This document shows, piece by piece, positions 45,561 through 56,494 of a stretch of 64,000 nt of DNA (position 1 is its first letter; every line of letters begins with the position of its first letter). The stretch lies in NCBI RefSeq assembly GCF_009730915.1, contig NC_052481.1, positions 2,232,001 to 2,296,000 on the forward strand, read 5' to 3'. The DNA is from Dioscorea cayenensis subsp. rotundata. Its lineage: Eukaryota > Streptophyta > Magnoliopsida > Dioscoreales > Dioscoreaceae. The notes under the pieces were generated by a model. It saw nothing but the letters and a program-made list of their open reading frames with translations, searched no databases and was not told the origin of the DNA. Position numbers and translations under genes: made by a program.

Positions 45561-45851
45561 GTGACTACTATGCTTTGTGTTGCTGGTCTATTAAGTAGAG
45601 TAATTCAGTTCCAAAAAGTGAAACAAGTTCGTGATTGTAGAATATGCAAGGATCTCAAGCCAATGAGAATGGTGGTAGAAGCCTCATGTGACAAAACCTT
45701 AGGGAATGTAACAACTTATGTTACATTAGCTAGTGTTTATGTATCCAAACAATTATGCAAGAAGAGTGAGATATCCATATGGTGCTCTATCTTGGTTGGA
45801 CGTGGTTATGTGTGTAATTTTTTCTCCCAAGAGAATCCATTTGGCCTCTAA
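45561..45851 (+). pseudogene. possible PPR-type fragment
   Basis: A 96-codon open piece whose middle (GNVTTYVTLASVYVSKQ) resembles the E-motif segment found after PPR repeats (typically ..TYV.LSN.YA..). No repeats, no proper start and no continuation on either side, so at best it is a fragment. Weak call based on one short motif. Confidence 0.2.
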
Positions 45852-46217
45852 GAAGATAAGGGTTTGTGCACAATTCTTAGCAAAGCAAATGAGGGCAATG
45901 CTCACGCTTACATGAGCACTGGGATTATACATATACAATCACTACTGACACTTTCAAAAATATATCTCACCCGCGAATAAAACTTTTGTCATTTACAAAA
46001 AAAAAAATTTACAAGAATTCACGATTCAGGTACCAATTGATCTCTCGGCAATTGATGACATAATTCCATTTTGGCTTAAACACTTGGTGGGCAGGTGGGT
46101 TATGAGATGGAGTTCGAAGGATAGTGGATGAAATGGAACAATGAACAACTCAATCTCATGCAAGAATGTTCTTATTGACCTAGTTTGAAAAATTTGGGTA
46201 GATCTCCAAATGTTTAA

Positions 46218-46894
46218 GGGGTTGTTTGTTTGCAAAAAGTGGAGTTGAAGAAGAATGAGATAGAAATGAGAATAAGGAGTAATGTATTATGAATGGAAGG
46301 AAAACTGTGTTTGGTTGGAGGGTATATGAGAATAATTTATTGGGAATGGAAAAAGTAAATAAAAAAATATATAGAAAATGTCTTTAATGTCCTTATAGAG
46401 TAAATATTAAATTAATAAATATATTAACTAATAATATTATTTTATTTGTAATATGTATAAATTTTACAAATAATAATAATAATAATGATGATAATAGTAA
46501 TAATAATAATAATAATTATTATTATTATTATAAAAGAATGTTTATTATCATTAATTTTAAATTTTATAAAAACTTAATATATATATATATATATACCATT
46601 GTGGTTTTTTTTGACAAAATTCAAAAAAGTTCCAACCAATGAACAAAAACAAACAAGGAACACGAACAAAAAGAACAAAAACTGGATGAAAAAACAATTA
46701 ATAGAAGGCATAAAATGATCATTTTCTATTCCGGATTGAACAGTCTTTAAGGTTTTTGGATGAATGCCAATCATGCTTCTCCCCTCATCTCATTCCTCAA
46801 GAAACCCCCCACATTCCCATGCCTCCCAACCAAATAATGCATTGGGCCCATTCCCAATACATTCCCAGTCCAAACCTTGCAAACAACAAGCCCC
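46218..46894. mobile_element. hAT-like non-autonomous element
   Basis: A 677-bp unit with inverted ends GGGGTTGTTTGTTTGCA and TGCAAACAACAAGCCCC. It is flanked by similar 8-bp words, ATGTTTAA (46,210-46,217) and ATGTTAGA (46,895-46,902), 6 of 8 identical, consistent with an aged hAT duplication. The interior is AT-rich with (AAT)n/(ATT)n at about 46,460-46,532 and no transposase. Confidence 0.65.
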
Positions 46895-46902
46895 ATGTTA
46901 GA

Positions 46903-47633
46903 ATGGAATGTCAAATGGACATATATTAATAATAGAAGATAGGTAGGAAAACATATGTGTGAAAATTATAACTCCACGTGCTATGTATATTCCTTATTTG
47001 TAGGGTCAAGGAAAAAAAAAAATCAAACTCTAACGTCTATACAAGGTAAGAGCACATATGTATGAAAATAATAACTCCATGTGCCGCGCATATTCCTGAT
47101 TTGTAGGGTCAAGCAAAAAAAAATTACAATAGCTCTCGTGTTCCCTCAAAGCCAATGGTACTTTTGTGGTGTTTTTGAAATATTAGTTTTGTTAATTGGA
47201 AGCCCATTAAGATCCATTAAAATTTTAAGTTAGAAAAAATTCAATCGAACTCTAGTGGTCTTTTAAATCTAGAAAATATGACTTTTGGTTGTCTATCAAA
47301 TTTCGCTTAATGGGCTCAATCTATTGAAATTTAAATCCCAAAACAATTCACTCGAACTCTAGTGGTTATATTAATATTAACCTTCTGAATTAAATCAAAT
47401 TTTAGCAAATCATCAAATTAGGCATAATTGGCGTTCAGACCAGTCAAGGCCCACCATGACCCGAAGCACAATAAAAGGAGCAAAATAGTGTAATTGTGGT
47501 CCCTCAAATGATGAATTATGGGACTTTTATGGTTATTTAAAGTTCCGGTCTCCTGAGCGTTCATGCCCAACATAAGCCATTTAAACTGGTCCTAAAAATA
47601 TAATAAATTAGGTTTTGAGGGTCTACTAAATTA
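46903..47633. other. AT-rich spacer
   Basis: Contains a local duplication: GAAAATTATAACTCCACGTGC...TATTCCTTATTTGTAGGGTCAAG (about 46,960-47,011) recurs at about 47,064-47,116. No gene. Confidence 0.5.
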
Positions 47634-48354
47634 AAGGGTGTTTGGTTCGCGGTAATATGAATCATGTTTGGTTATAGTAGCAGTAGTAATGCTGATGGTA
47701 ATGTGAAATTATCAATAGTGAAATATTATTAAGTAAAATGATAATGTGATTACCACCAAAATAGGTGTCTGTCTGATGCGGGACATATCGAGGAGCTGGT
47801 CTGCGCATTCATGCAAAAATGGGATGTGAGTCATGTGACCTAACGGAGAGGTATTTTGATCATTTTTCCAGGTGTGGAGCGTTTGGGTTTTATGGGCCTA
47901 ACTTGATGGAAAATGGGTCAAATTCCATTATTTAGGCCTCAAAAACCCTAATTTTGCCGTTTTTGGTAATGATTGATTTCGTTATATCTTAGACTAGAAA
48001 TCTCTGATTTGTGAGTCGTTGTTAAGCCTTTTATTTTTTGCTGATATTTGAGAATTTACTATTTTTGGTATATTTTCAAATTATCTCTTTTCTTAGTGTT
48101 ATTTTGTGATCATTATTTTCTTGAGTGATAAGATTTTACTCTTCTCCCAATGCTGGTTATCTTTGATCAAAGGCCTTGGAAGGCTTGTCATCGGGTATTC
48201 TTTCTCGAATCAACGATTTCAAGTATACTATCCAGATTACCAAGTTGGTGGTAATGCGTAATGTTCTTTTTTTCCAATTATGCCCCCACTCATTTAATTT
48301 AATTCCTTATTACATTCATTATCAAAACCCTGGTTTTTATTTTCCCTTATTATT

Positions 48355-48798
48355 TTTATATTATAATTTAATATTTATTTATCTAAATACTTTAAATTAA
48401 GTTTTTCAAATTTTTATACGTAGGGGTATTTTGGTATTAAAAAATTGTGGAAAAAATAATTTTTGATATTATAATTTAATTATTTATTTATCTAAATACT
48501 TTAAATTAATATTTCCAAAATTTTATATATAGGGGTATTTTGGTAAATACAAAGTTATTTTAAAAAATTGTGAAAAGATAATTTTTAATATTATAATTTA
48601 ATTATTTATTTATCTAAATATTTAATATTATATTTTTCAAAATTTTATATTAGGGGTAATTTGGTAAATACAAAGGTATTTTAAAATTTTGTAAAAAAAA
48701 TAATTTTTAATATTTCAATTTAATTATTATTTATCTAAATACTTTAAATTATATTTTTCAAATTTTATATGTAAGTGTATTTTAATAAATTTGGTATA
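48355..48798. repeat. tandem repeat, about 109-122 bp unit, 4 copies
   Basis: Each unit carries ATTTATTTATCTAAATACTTT, then TTTCAAAATTTTATAT, GGGGTATTTTGGTAAATAC and AAAATTGTG.AAA. ATCTAAAT starts occur near 48,381, 48,490, 48,612 and 48,733. Very AT-rich. Confidence 0.85.
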
Positions 48799-49199
48799 TT
48801 ACTGAAGTGATTACCATGACTAAGCAAATATGGTAATGAAAAGATTACCAGTAATATAAATTCTCAACTAAATATGGTTGTTTATATATAGAAAAGAGAA
48901 GGAAGCCTTTTTAATTTGAATAAAACCCTAATCTTTATCTCTACCAGCATTAAATTTGGATTTAAATAAAATTTAGGGGAGATAAATGTCATTTTGAGCT
49001 TATCCATGCTTTAAAAAAAAAGAGAAGGGAATTTTAATATTTTATCCTGAATTCAGATTTTTTTTAAAAAAATAAATATATGTAAATTTAAAATTTGAGT
49101 TTTAAAAAATATATATCCGGATAATGCTAATCAAATTCAAATAAAAATCCGGATATTTGAAAAAATAAGGAGAGATTTTTTTTGGTTAAAAAAAATCAA

Positions 49200-49540
49200 A
49201 ACAATATGGTGGGCCCAGATTTTTTTGGTTGAGGATAGGATAATCTTCAAAGGGGGGGCGGGTCAAAAAAAATAAAATAAAAATATTTCAGCATGGCATG
49301 AAAAAGGAGGTTCTTTCCATGGTGGGACGGAGGTGAAAAAGAGAAGGAGGGCTAGTTTTCCCTTCCATTGCGGGACCGCTAGGATATAAAATATATATAA
49401 AAAAAATAGCATGGTGATGCATGATTGGAGGATCCTTTCTCCACGGTGGGACCGGGAGTACTAAAAAAAAAGAAGTCAGCATTTCATGCAAGGATGAAAG
49501 GCTTTCTCTCTTGATGCGGGACCCGGGTGAAGAAGATGAA
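49200..49540. repeat. degenerate repeats of a GGTGGGACC motif
   Basis: GGTGGGCCC, GGTGGGACGG, TGCGGGACCG, GGTGGGACCG and TGCGGGACCC occur at irregular spacing (about 50-115 bp) near 49,207, 49,320, 49,371, 49,444 and 49,514. They are preceded by CATGCAT/GCATGG-like words and CTTTCTC. Boundaries are fuzzy. Confidence 0.45.
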
Positions 49541-50890
49541 GGTATAAGAATCATGCATGTGGGAGCTCTTCTATGCTTCTTTCTCTCACTCTAAGAACTC
49601 TCTCTTACCTGCTAGACGATCCTCTCTTGATATCCAAATATTGACTCTCTTCTTCGATCCCGGACTCCCAAATTTAATCGGACTATATGTAAAGAAGAAA
49701 GGATGCATGTTCTCTCTTATTTTCTCTTTCCATTTCTTTTCTTTCATTGTATTCTCTCTATCTCTCTCTCTGAGAATCCACGAAGAGAACCAGTGTGGTG
49801 GTGTCCGAAGTGTTACCGACGACCTTGTTTGTTGTTTCAGCACGCTCCTCCTCGTTGCCACCTATTTGCATACACAAATAAAGAGATACTGGAATGATGA
49901 TATTGGTGTTGTTGTGAAGTTTGAAGTATGAGGAAGAAGAGAGTGAATATGATCGGATCGAAAGATGAAGAAGAGCAAGAATAGAATAGATAAGATGCTA
50001 TGCAAATGGATGGGATGGATGACGATGCAAAACTCCTTGCGAAGCTCATCGACGTTGTGCCATTTCTCACATGATGCATCTCGTTATGCAAGCTAGACTT
50101 CAGTACATGATCAACAACCTTAGCTCCCTACGTGCGACAACAACATTATGAGCCTTGTCATCCTTTTTGAAGACCTGCAAGTAATGGATTCCCGACCCGA
50201 TCGATCGTCTGACCGTCATTATCCTCCGTCTAAGGCCTCAACAAGAAAGTCCTATTGAGATGCTTGACGATGGTGATGCCCTCTTCATGAATCTCGAAGC
50301 ATTCTTGAGAAGTTCGTCACTCCAAAGAGGTAGATGACCTTATAAAATCTCATACCAAGTATATATATACAAGTATGTTTTGGTTTCGTTCAACCTATGC
50401 AAGATGCCATGAAGAAAAAAAATCTTAGATGAAAGTTCATGCAAAATACCTACATTTGGTTGTTAATCCCATGCATAATGCCATAGAGAAACAATATCAT
50501 CTTGATGAGGTAGATGAAACTCTATACAAAATGTATAAGATGCGTTCTGGTTGTACACCCCATACCCATGCCATAAAAAATCTTTAAATATTAATGCTAG
50601 ACCCTTCCCTCTGCATATTTTGTCTCTAAATCATGGACATAGACAAGAGTATATGCATGCTATTCATTTTTCACTCACTGTGAATTCCATCGTTTAAAAA
50701 AAAAAAAAGGAAAATTTTGAGGACACATGTGCAAAATTGTAAAAATGTGTGAAAACACGAAAGCTTGAGGGTTTAACTGCAAAAGCCATAAAAATATGAA
50801 AGTTTGAGAGTTTATTTGCAAAATTTTATAAAAGGTGAAAAATGTGAAAAGATAGAGGGTCTAAATGCAAAATAAAAAAAAGGAAGGTTT
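49541..50890. other. non-repetitive part of the 6.5-kb unit
   Basis: More GC-balanced from 49,560 to about 50,340. Short open pieces exist on both strands but none has a recognisable domain and stops are frequent, so this may be decayed captured gene sequence. The remainder is AT-rich, with AAAATGTGAAA.T.GAGGGT phrases repeated near 50,745-50,860. Confidence 0.35.
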
Positions 50891-50927
50891 TAGCAAAGAT
50901 GAGGGGTATTTTGGTAATTTTACAAGA

Positions 50928-51140
50928 CCCCCTTAAGCTTACCGTGATGTCCAATCCATGGCGACTGCTCTCCTTAAGAGGGCCTCCCCATTGCCTCTTG
51001 ATAGTCACAGAAGCAAATGGATTGTTGAAGACCCTTAAAGACTCCCTTAAGCTTACCGTGATGTGTAATGCATGTCAACTGCTCTCCTTAAAAGGGCCTC
51101 TTCATTGCCTCTTAATAGTCACGGAAGCGGATGAGTTATA
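50928..51140. repeat. two direct copies of a unit of about 113 bp
   Basis: CCCTTAAGCTTACCGTGATGT, ACTGCTCTCCTTAA.AGGGCCT and CATTGCCTCTT.ATAGTCAC appear at about 50,930-51,010 and again at about 51,043-51,123. Confidence 0.85.
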
Positions 51141-51147
51141 AAAGTTC

Positions 51148-51700
51148 CAAAACCTCTTAAAACTCTCTTTGAGCTCATGGACCCTATTTGAAGCCATTGA
51201 CTCTCTTAGGAGCGATGAAAAATCCCAAAGAAACCCGTAAAACTCTTTTTGAGCTCATGGACCCAATTTGAGGCCATTGACTCTCTTTGGAGTGATAAAA
51301 AGAATCCAAAATCCCTTAAAACTCTTTTTGAGCTCATGGACCCAATTTGAGGCCATTGACTCTCTTTGGAGTGATAAAAATAATCCAAAATCCCTTAAAA
51401 CTCTCTTTGAGCTTAAGGACCCAATTTGAGGCCATCGACTCTCTTAGGAGTGGTATGAAAAATTCCAAACCCTTAAAACTCTTTTTGAGCTCATGGACCC
51501 TGTTTGAGGCCATTGACTCTCTCTCTCTCGAGTGATGAAAAATTCCAAAAACCCTTAAAACTCTCTTTGATCTCATGAACTTTGTTTGAGGCCATTGACT
51601 CACTTAGAAGGGATAAAAAATTTTAAAACCCATAAAATTCTTTTTTGAGCTCATGGACCCCTTTTGAGGCCATTGACTCTCTTTAGAGTAACAAACAAAT
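51148..51700. repeat. tandem array, unit about 77-80 bp, about 7 copies
   Basis: Each unit reads CTTAAAACTCTTTTTGAGCTC, ATGGACCC.ATTTGAGGCC, ATTGACTCTCTTTGGAGTGAT, then AAAAATTCCAAAACC. Units begin near 51,158, 51,235, 51,315, 51,395, 51,473, 51,556 and 51,635. Minus-strand open frames across it are by-products of the repeat. Confidence 0.9.
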
Positions 51701-51799
51701 TTCAAGACCTTCAAAAGCGAAGCATTCTAAAACAAAAAAAAAGAGAGAGAAGAAGGAAAAATAAAAGAAGATGGGGAAAAAAAAATCAAAATCAAGGCA

Positions 51800-53640
51800 T
51801 TAAAAAATGATGAATCAACATATGAGCTCAACAACCTCAAGATTACAGTGTTGAAGAGTTCATAAGTTGCAAAAAGTTTCACAAGCCTGAAGACCGAAGC
51901 TTATGAAAAGTCAAATCAAGTTCCAAATCAAATCAAAGAATGCAAATTCAACAAATGAACCCAACAACCTCAAGGATGAAGAGTTGAAGAGTTCACAAGT
52001 TGTAAAAAGCTTCACAAGCATAAAAGCCGAAGTTCATGAAAAGCCAAACCATATTTGCGATTCCTCAATGCAGAGAATCTATAACTTAAAGTCCAGATCA
52101 AATTTAAGACAAACTCAAAACATCCAAATAAACGAGCTCAACAACCTCATTGTTGAAGCGTTGAGGAGTTCATAAGTTACAAAGAGCTTCACAAGCATGA
52201 AAACCGAAGCTTATAAAAAAATCAAATCAAGATCCAAATCAAATCCAAGATGCAAGTTCAAAGTCTAAGACCCAAGTTTCAAACAAATCAATAAATGAAC
52301 TCAACAACCTCAAAGCTAAAGCGTTGAAGAGTTCACAAGTTATAAAAGTTTCACAAGCCCAAAAGCCGAAGCTTATGAAAAGTCAAATCAAATTCCAAAT
52401 CAAATCAAAGTTGCAAATTCCAATATCCAAGTTCCAAGTTTCAAACAAATCAACAAATGAGCTCAATAACCTCATAGTTAAAGTGTTGAAGAGTTCACAA
52501 GTTGCAAAAAGCCTAACAAGCCTGAAGGCCGAAGCTTATAAAAAAAAAAATCAAATCAAGTTCCAAATCAAATTCAAGATACAAACTAAAAAGTTCAAGT
52601 TCCAAGTTTCAAACAAATCAACAAATGAGCTCAACAACAACAAAGTTAAAGTGTTGAAGAGTTCACAAGTTGCAAAAAGCTTCAAAAGCATGAAAGCCGA
52701 AGCTTATAAAAAAATCAAATCAAGTTCCAAATCAAATTCACGATGCAAGTTCAAAGTTCAAGTCACAAATTTCAAACAAGTCAACAAATGAGCTCAACAA
52801 CCTCAAAGTTAAAGTGTTGAAGAGTTCACAAGTTGCAAAAATAGCTTCACAAGCATGACAGGCGAAGCTTATGGAAGGTCAAACCAAGTTTGTGATTCAT
52901 CGACATAGGGAATTCACAGCTTGAAATTCAAATTAAATCTAAGATGCAAAATCAAATATTCAAGTTTCAAACAAGTCAACAAATGAGCTCAACAACCTCA
53001 AAGTTAAACCGTTGAAGAGTTCACAAGTTGCAAAAAGCCTCACAAACCCGAAGGCCAAAGCTTATAAAAAAATCAAATCAAGTTTCAAATCAAATCCAAG
53101 ATGCAAAATCAAAGATCCAAGTTTCAAACAAATCAACAAATGAGCCCAACAACCTCAAAATTAAAGCGTTGAAGAGTTCACAAGTTGCAAAAAGCCTCAC
53201 AAGCCCGAAGGCCGAAGCTTATAAAAAAATCAAATCAAGTTTCAAATCAAATCCAAGATGCAAGTTCAAAGTTCAAGATACAAATTTCAAATGAATCAAC
53301 AAATGAGCTCAACAACTTCATGGATAAAGCGTTGGGGAGTTCACAGGTTGCCAAAAGCTTTACAAGCATGAAAGCCGAAGCTTATGAAAAATCAAATTAA
53401 GTTTCAAATCAAAATCTAAGGTGCAAGTTCAAAATCAAAGATCCAAGTTTCGAACAAGTCAACAAATGAGCTCAACAACCTTAAGGATAAAGCGTTGGAG
53501 AGTTCACAAGTTGCAAAAAGTTTCACAAGCCTGAAAGCCGAAGCTTGTGAAAATTTAAATCAAGTTCCAAATCAAGTTCCAAATCAAGTTCCAAATCAAG
53601 TCCAAGATGCAAATTCAAATATCTAAGACACAACTTCACC
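51800..53640. repeat. tandem array, unit about 162 bp, 11 copies
   Basis: The motif GTTGAAGAGTTCACAAGTTG recurs near 51,849, 51,982, 52,159, 52,322, 52,484, 52,651, 52,813, 53,010, 53,167, 53,331 and 53,490. Each unit continues CAAAAAGCTTCACAAGC, AAAGCCGAAGCTTAT, AAATCAAATCAAGTTCC, CAAGTTTCAAACAAATCAAC and AAATGAGCTCAACAACCTCA. Spacings (133-197, mostly 157-167 bp) are not all multiples of three, so the Lys/Ser-rich open frames are not conserved across units. The size is close to nucleosomal satellite repeats, but the array is short and sits inside a transposon-like unit. Confidence 0.9.
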
Positions 53641-54050
53641 AGTTTTTTTTAAGTTATGTTCAAGATGCATATTTCGACCGTTGACGAAGACCAAAAGTCA
53701 ACAAAAGTCAAAGCGTAATTTTCGGCGAAATAGTCGGAAGGAGATAAAAGGCTACAATTATTGTTGCGTTAAGATGATTAAATTCCAAACTTCTTGTACT
53801 TTCAACGAAGTCTATGAATTCATGAATAAAAAATTTATTTGTCAGAATCTGTTTCTTTCTTCACACTTATTTTCTTAATCGGAGGTTCTTGTGACAATGT
53901 CCAGGGTAATTAACATTAGGGGTTTGCCCCTAATGGAAGTCATGAACCCACAATCCCTTGAAGTCTACAAAATATTAAAATTTGATTTGTGATCCATGCT
54001 TTTTATCCGGTCAATCCTAATCAAAGGCCGGATGGAAAGAAAGGAGCCCA
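53641..54050. other. tail of the 6.5-kb unit
   Basis: Follows the array. It includes AAAGTCAACAAAAGTCAAAGCG (about 53,693) and AATAAAAAATTTATTTGTC (53,824), the latter like a plant polyadenylation region. No gene recognised. It could derive from an LTR retrotransposon 3' end, but no LTR pair was found. Confidence 0.3.
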
Positions 54051-54146
54051 TAATGGTAATCTCACATTACCATAATATTCCTAGGCATATAACATACCCG
54101 ATCACATTACCATGGTAATATATCATTTCTGCAAATCAAACGCCTT

Positions 54147-54920
54147 CTAAGTCTTTCTTGTTTATTAAATCCAACAATAAGGTGCTATGAATTACAAAAT
54201 AAAAAAAACTAAAAATGTATTTAAAAATAAATAAAATAAATATGTGATATAAAATTATACATCAAGTCTTTTTTCCAACTCCATTGCTTAAATGCTGATT
54301 ATAAAATAGTGTGATTCAAAGTGTAATTTTGCATGATGTGGGGTTAGAATTTGATTTCAATAATATATTTGATTTGTAGTTAATAAAGTATTAGATTTTG
54401 ATTAATTGATTTATTAAAAATAATAATTTTACATCGGTTATTTTTCATAAATAGCCAATACTTGCTTAATGCAAGGAGTAAGGTATTTATCAGTGCATGA
54501 GCAGACACAGTTCAAAACCCTATGTTTGTGTACTATAATAATATTGTTCATATTACACAAAGTTTTATAAGAATGTGATAGATTTTTAAGAAGGGGACCC
54601 ACCAATGTGAAAGTTTTATTAGTTGGTGGGACTCACCGATTCTTTTTTATTTTTTATTTTTATTTTTGAATTAGATCATATCTTTTAATTTTTTATTATT
54701 ATTAAAATTTAACCATTTGATGATATCTTTTTTTTTTATTATTATTTTTAAAATGCAACTGTTGACCATATTATTTTATTTTTAAATTCAACCGTTGATC
54801 ATATATTTTTTTTAATTTTTCAATACTTAAATTTTTATTTAACCTCTATAAATACACCCATATACTCAAACAAACTTACATTCTTCTCCGCTTCTTCATC
54901 TTCTAATTTTCAATTATATT
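54147..54920. other. AT-rich leader of the PIF/Harbinger element
   Basis: AT-rich, with GGGACCCACCAATGTGAAAG and its near repeat GGTGGGACTCACC (about 54,595-54,640). Probably contains the left end of the Harbinger element, but I could not define a terminal repeat. Confidence 0.35.
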
Positions 54921-56110
54921 ATGAATAAAAATACTCCTCCATCTTCCTAAGCTCCAAATTTTCCAAATAATTTTCAAACTTTTTCATATTCTTTTTTCCC
55001 ACCAAATATGCAAGATTTCCAAAATTATCCTCAAAACTCACAAAATTATCCCACCTCACAAAATTTTTCCCATTTTTATCCAAATGTCTAAAATCAACCA
55101 AATTATCCATATGGTTATCCTATGTTTTCTGGACCCGGTTTCTTCAATCCAAGTATTGGTATGGCAAGTTAACAAATCAATATAAAAACAAGTGGCTATC
55201 GAATTCCTTCAAGCGACCTCAAAAATTTGGATAAAAGTTCTCGTGCTGATCAACAAAATACAACGGAAACAGGTTCATTTTCTGACTCTCAATTCCCCCT
55301 TTTTTCCACACAACCAGGGATTGAGAATAACATTATAAATGACGACCAACATGAAGATCAAGTTGAAAAACAACAACCTTGGAGCATGGAAGATGATAAA
55401 ATGCTTGTGAGTGCATGGCTTACAATTTCAACTGATAGCGTTGTGGGTACTACCCAGAATAATATAACGTTTTGGAAAAGAGTGACCGACTATTTCAATG
55501 AAAATCGGTGATCTGGTCCAAGGAGAAAAACAACAAGCTGTAAGCAATATTGGTTTTGGATACTTCCACTTATTAATAAATTTAATCAAATATACAATAG
55601 ATTATTAGGGGAGCATCATAGTGGATGGAGTGATGATCAATTGAAGGAACATGCTCGTACTCTATATTATCATAATCGTAAAAAACATTTCATCCATGAG
55701 CATGTTTGGGTCATGTTGAAAGATGATCTAAAATGAAAACCAAACACTTCTCTTGCTAGGTCTTCAAAGAAATTAAAGATCAATGAAAGCGGTGCATTGA
55801 TGTAGATGACAGTGAGATTGAGGCTCGTCCTATTGGCCAAAAAGCAGCAAAGGCAAAAGCAAAGGCCAAGAGAAAAGAAAAGTCAAATGTGGTCGAAAAA
55901 CCAAACGTGGACGAAGAAATGGAAGCAAGGTGGGTAGAATTACGAGAATGGAGGAATGAATAATTAGCAGAAGTGCGTAGTTTGAAAAAATCTTTTAAAA
56001 TGGTTGTTGATCATCAAATTTTGACAATGGATATTAGCCACATGAATGCTGAACAACTCAAGAATCATCGTCTTATGTACAATGTTATAAAATCAAAATA
56101 TAATATTTAA
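54921..56110 (+). pseudogene. PIF/Harbinger ORF1 (Myb/trihelix-like) pseudogene
   Basis: From an ATG at 54,921 the sequence reads as an Asn/Pro/Gln-rich N-terminus (FPPNMQDFQNYPQNSQNYP-like) with several stops. It then enters a Myb/SANT-like DNA-binding domain (WSMEDDKMLVSAWL at about 55,381-55,422; FWKRVTDYFNENR) and, after a stop, CKQYWFWI and RTLYYHNRKKHF. A Lys-rich segment and a terminal coiled region (MDISHMNAEQLKNHR) follow, ending near 56,110. In PIF/Harbinger elements ORF1 helps bind the ends and bring the transposase to the nucleus. Multiple nonsense changes make it inactive. Confidence 0.8.
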
Positions 56111-56494
56111 GTTTTATTTATTTTATTTTTAATGTAATATATTTTTAATATTATGTAATTTTAAATTTCGGTCATATAATGTAATTTTATTTTTAATGCA
56201 ATGTAATTTTAAATTAATGTGGTATCGTAATCAAATTTTATTTATAATGCTATGTAATTTGAATACACTAGCCCTTGTAAACTAGACATTTGAAAACTAA
56301 CCATTGTAAACTTGTCGTTTGAAACTAGCTGTTGTAAACTAGCCATTTGAAACTAACCGTTTGAAAACCAGCCGTTTGAAAACTAGTTATTATATTGTGC
56401 TATATGTATATATATATGAGAATAAGTTCCATGCTTCTCTACTTAACAAATTCGAAGTTTTATAAACTACATCACTTTGTTAACATTCTAGATA

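Larger units (their letters stand above)
47634..54146. mobile_element. 6.5-kb TIR-bounded unit packed with tandem repeats, no transposase
   Basis: The left end AAGGGTGTTTGGTTCGC matches the reverse complement of the right end, AAGGCGTTTGATTTGC, with one gap and a few changes. Similarity resumes further in (GGTAATATGAATC..ATGTT and GGTAATGTGAAATTA on the left; GGTAATGTGATC..ATGTT and GGTAATGTGAGATTA on the right, reverse complement), after a 19-bp insertion. Flanking trinucleotides are TTA and CTA, close to a PIF/Harbinger TWA duplication. The inside holds at least five tandem-repeat families and no transposase or other recognisable protein. Best explanation: an old, large non-autonomous DNA transposon. 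A chance pair of separate MITEs is the alternative. Confidence 0.5.

Noticed and set aside
51334-51603. Minus-strand repetitive open frame in the 78-bp array
   Set aside because: It is a by-product of the tandem repeat with no domain; other units contain stops or indels.
52324-53400. Lys/Ser/Asn-rich repetitive proteins in the 162-bp array
   Set aside because: Unit spacing is not consistently a multiple of three, frames are not kept between units, and starts are arbitrary. Treated as a DNA repeat.
53641-53900. 3' LTR of a gypsy element
   Set aside because: A polyadenylation-like AATAAA and T-rich end are present, but no second LTR copy, primer site or pol motifs were found.
47634-54146. CRISPR-like or immune-type repeat array
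   Set aside because: Units are 78-162 bp with no constant repeat/variable spacer pattern, and the DNA is plant nuclear.
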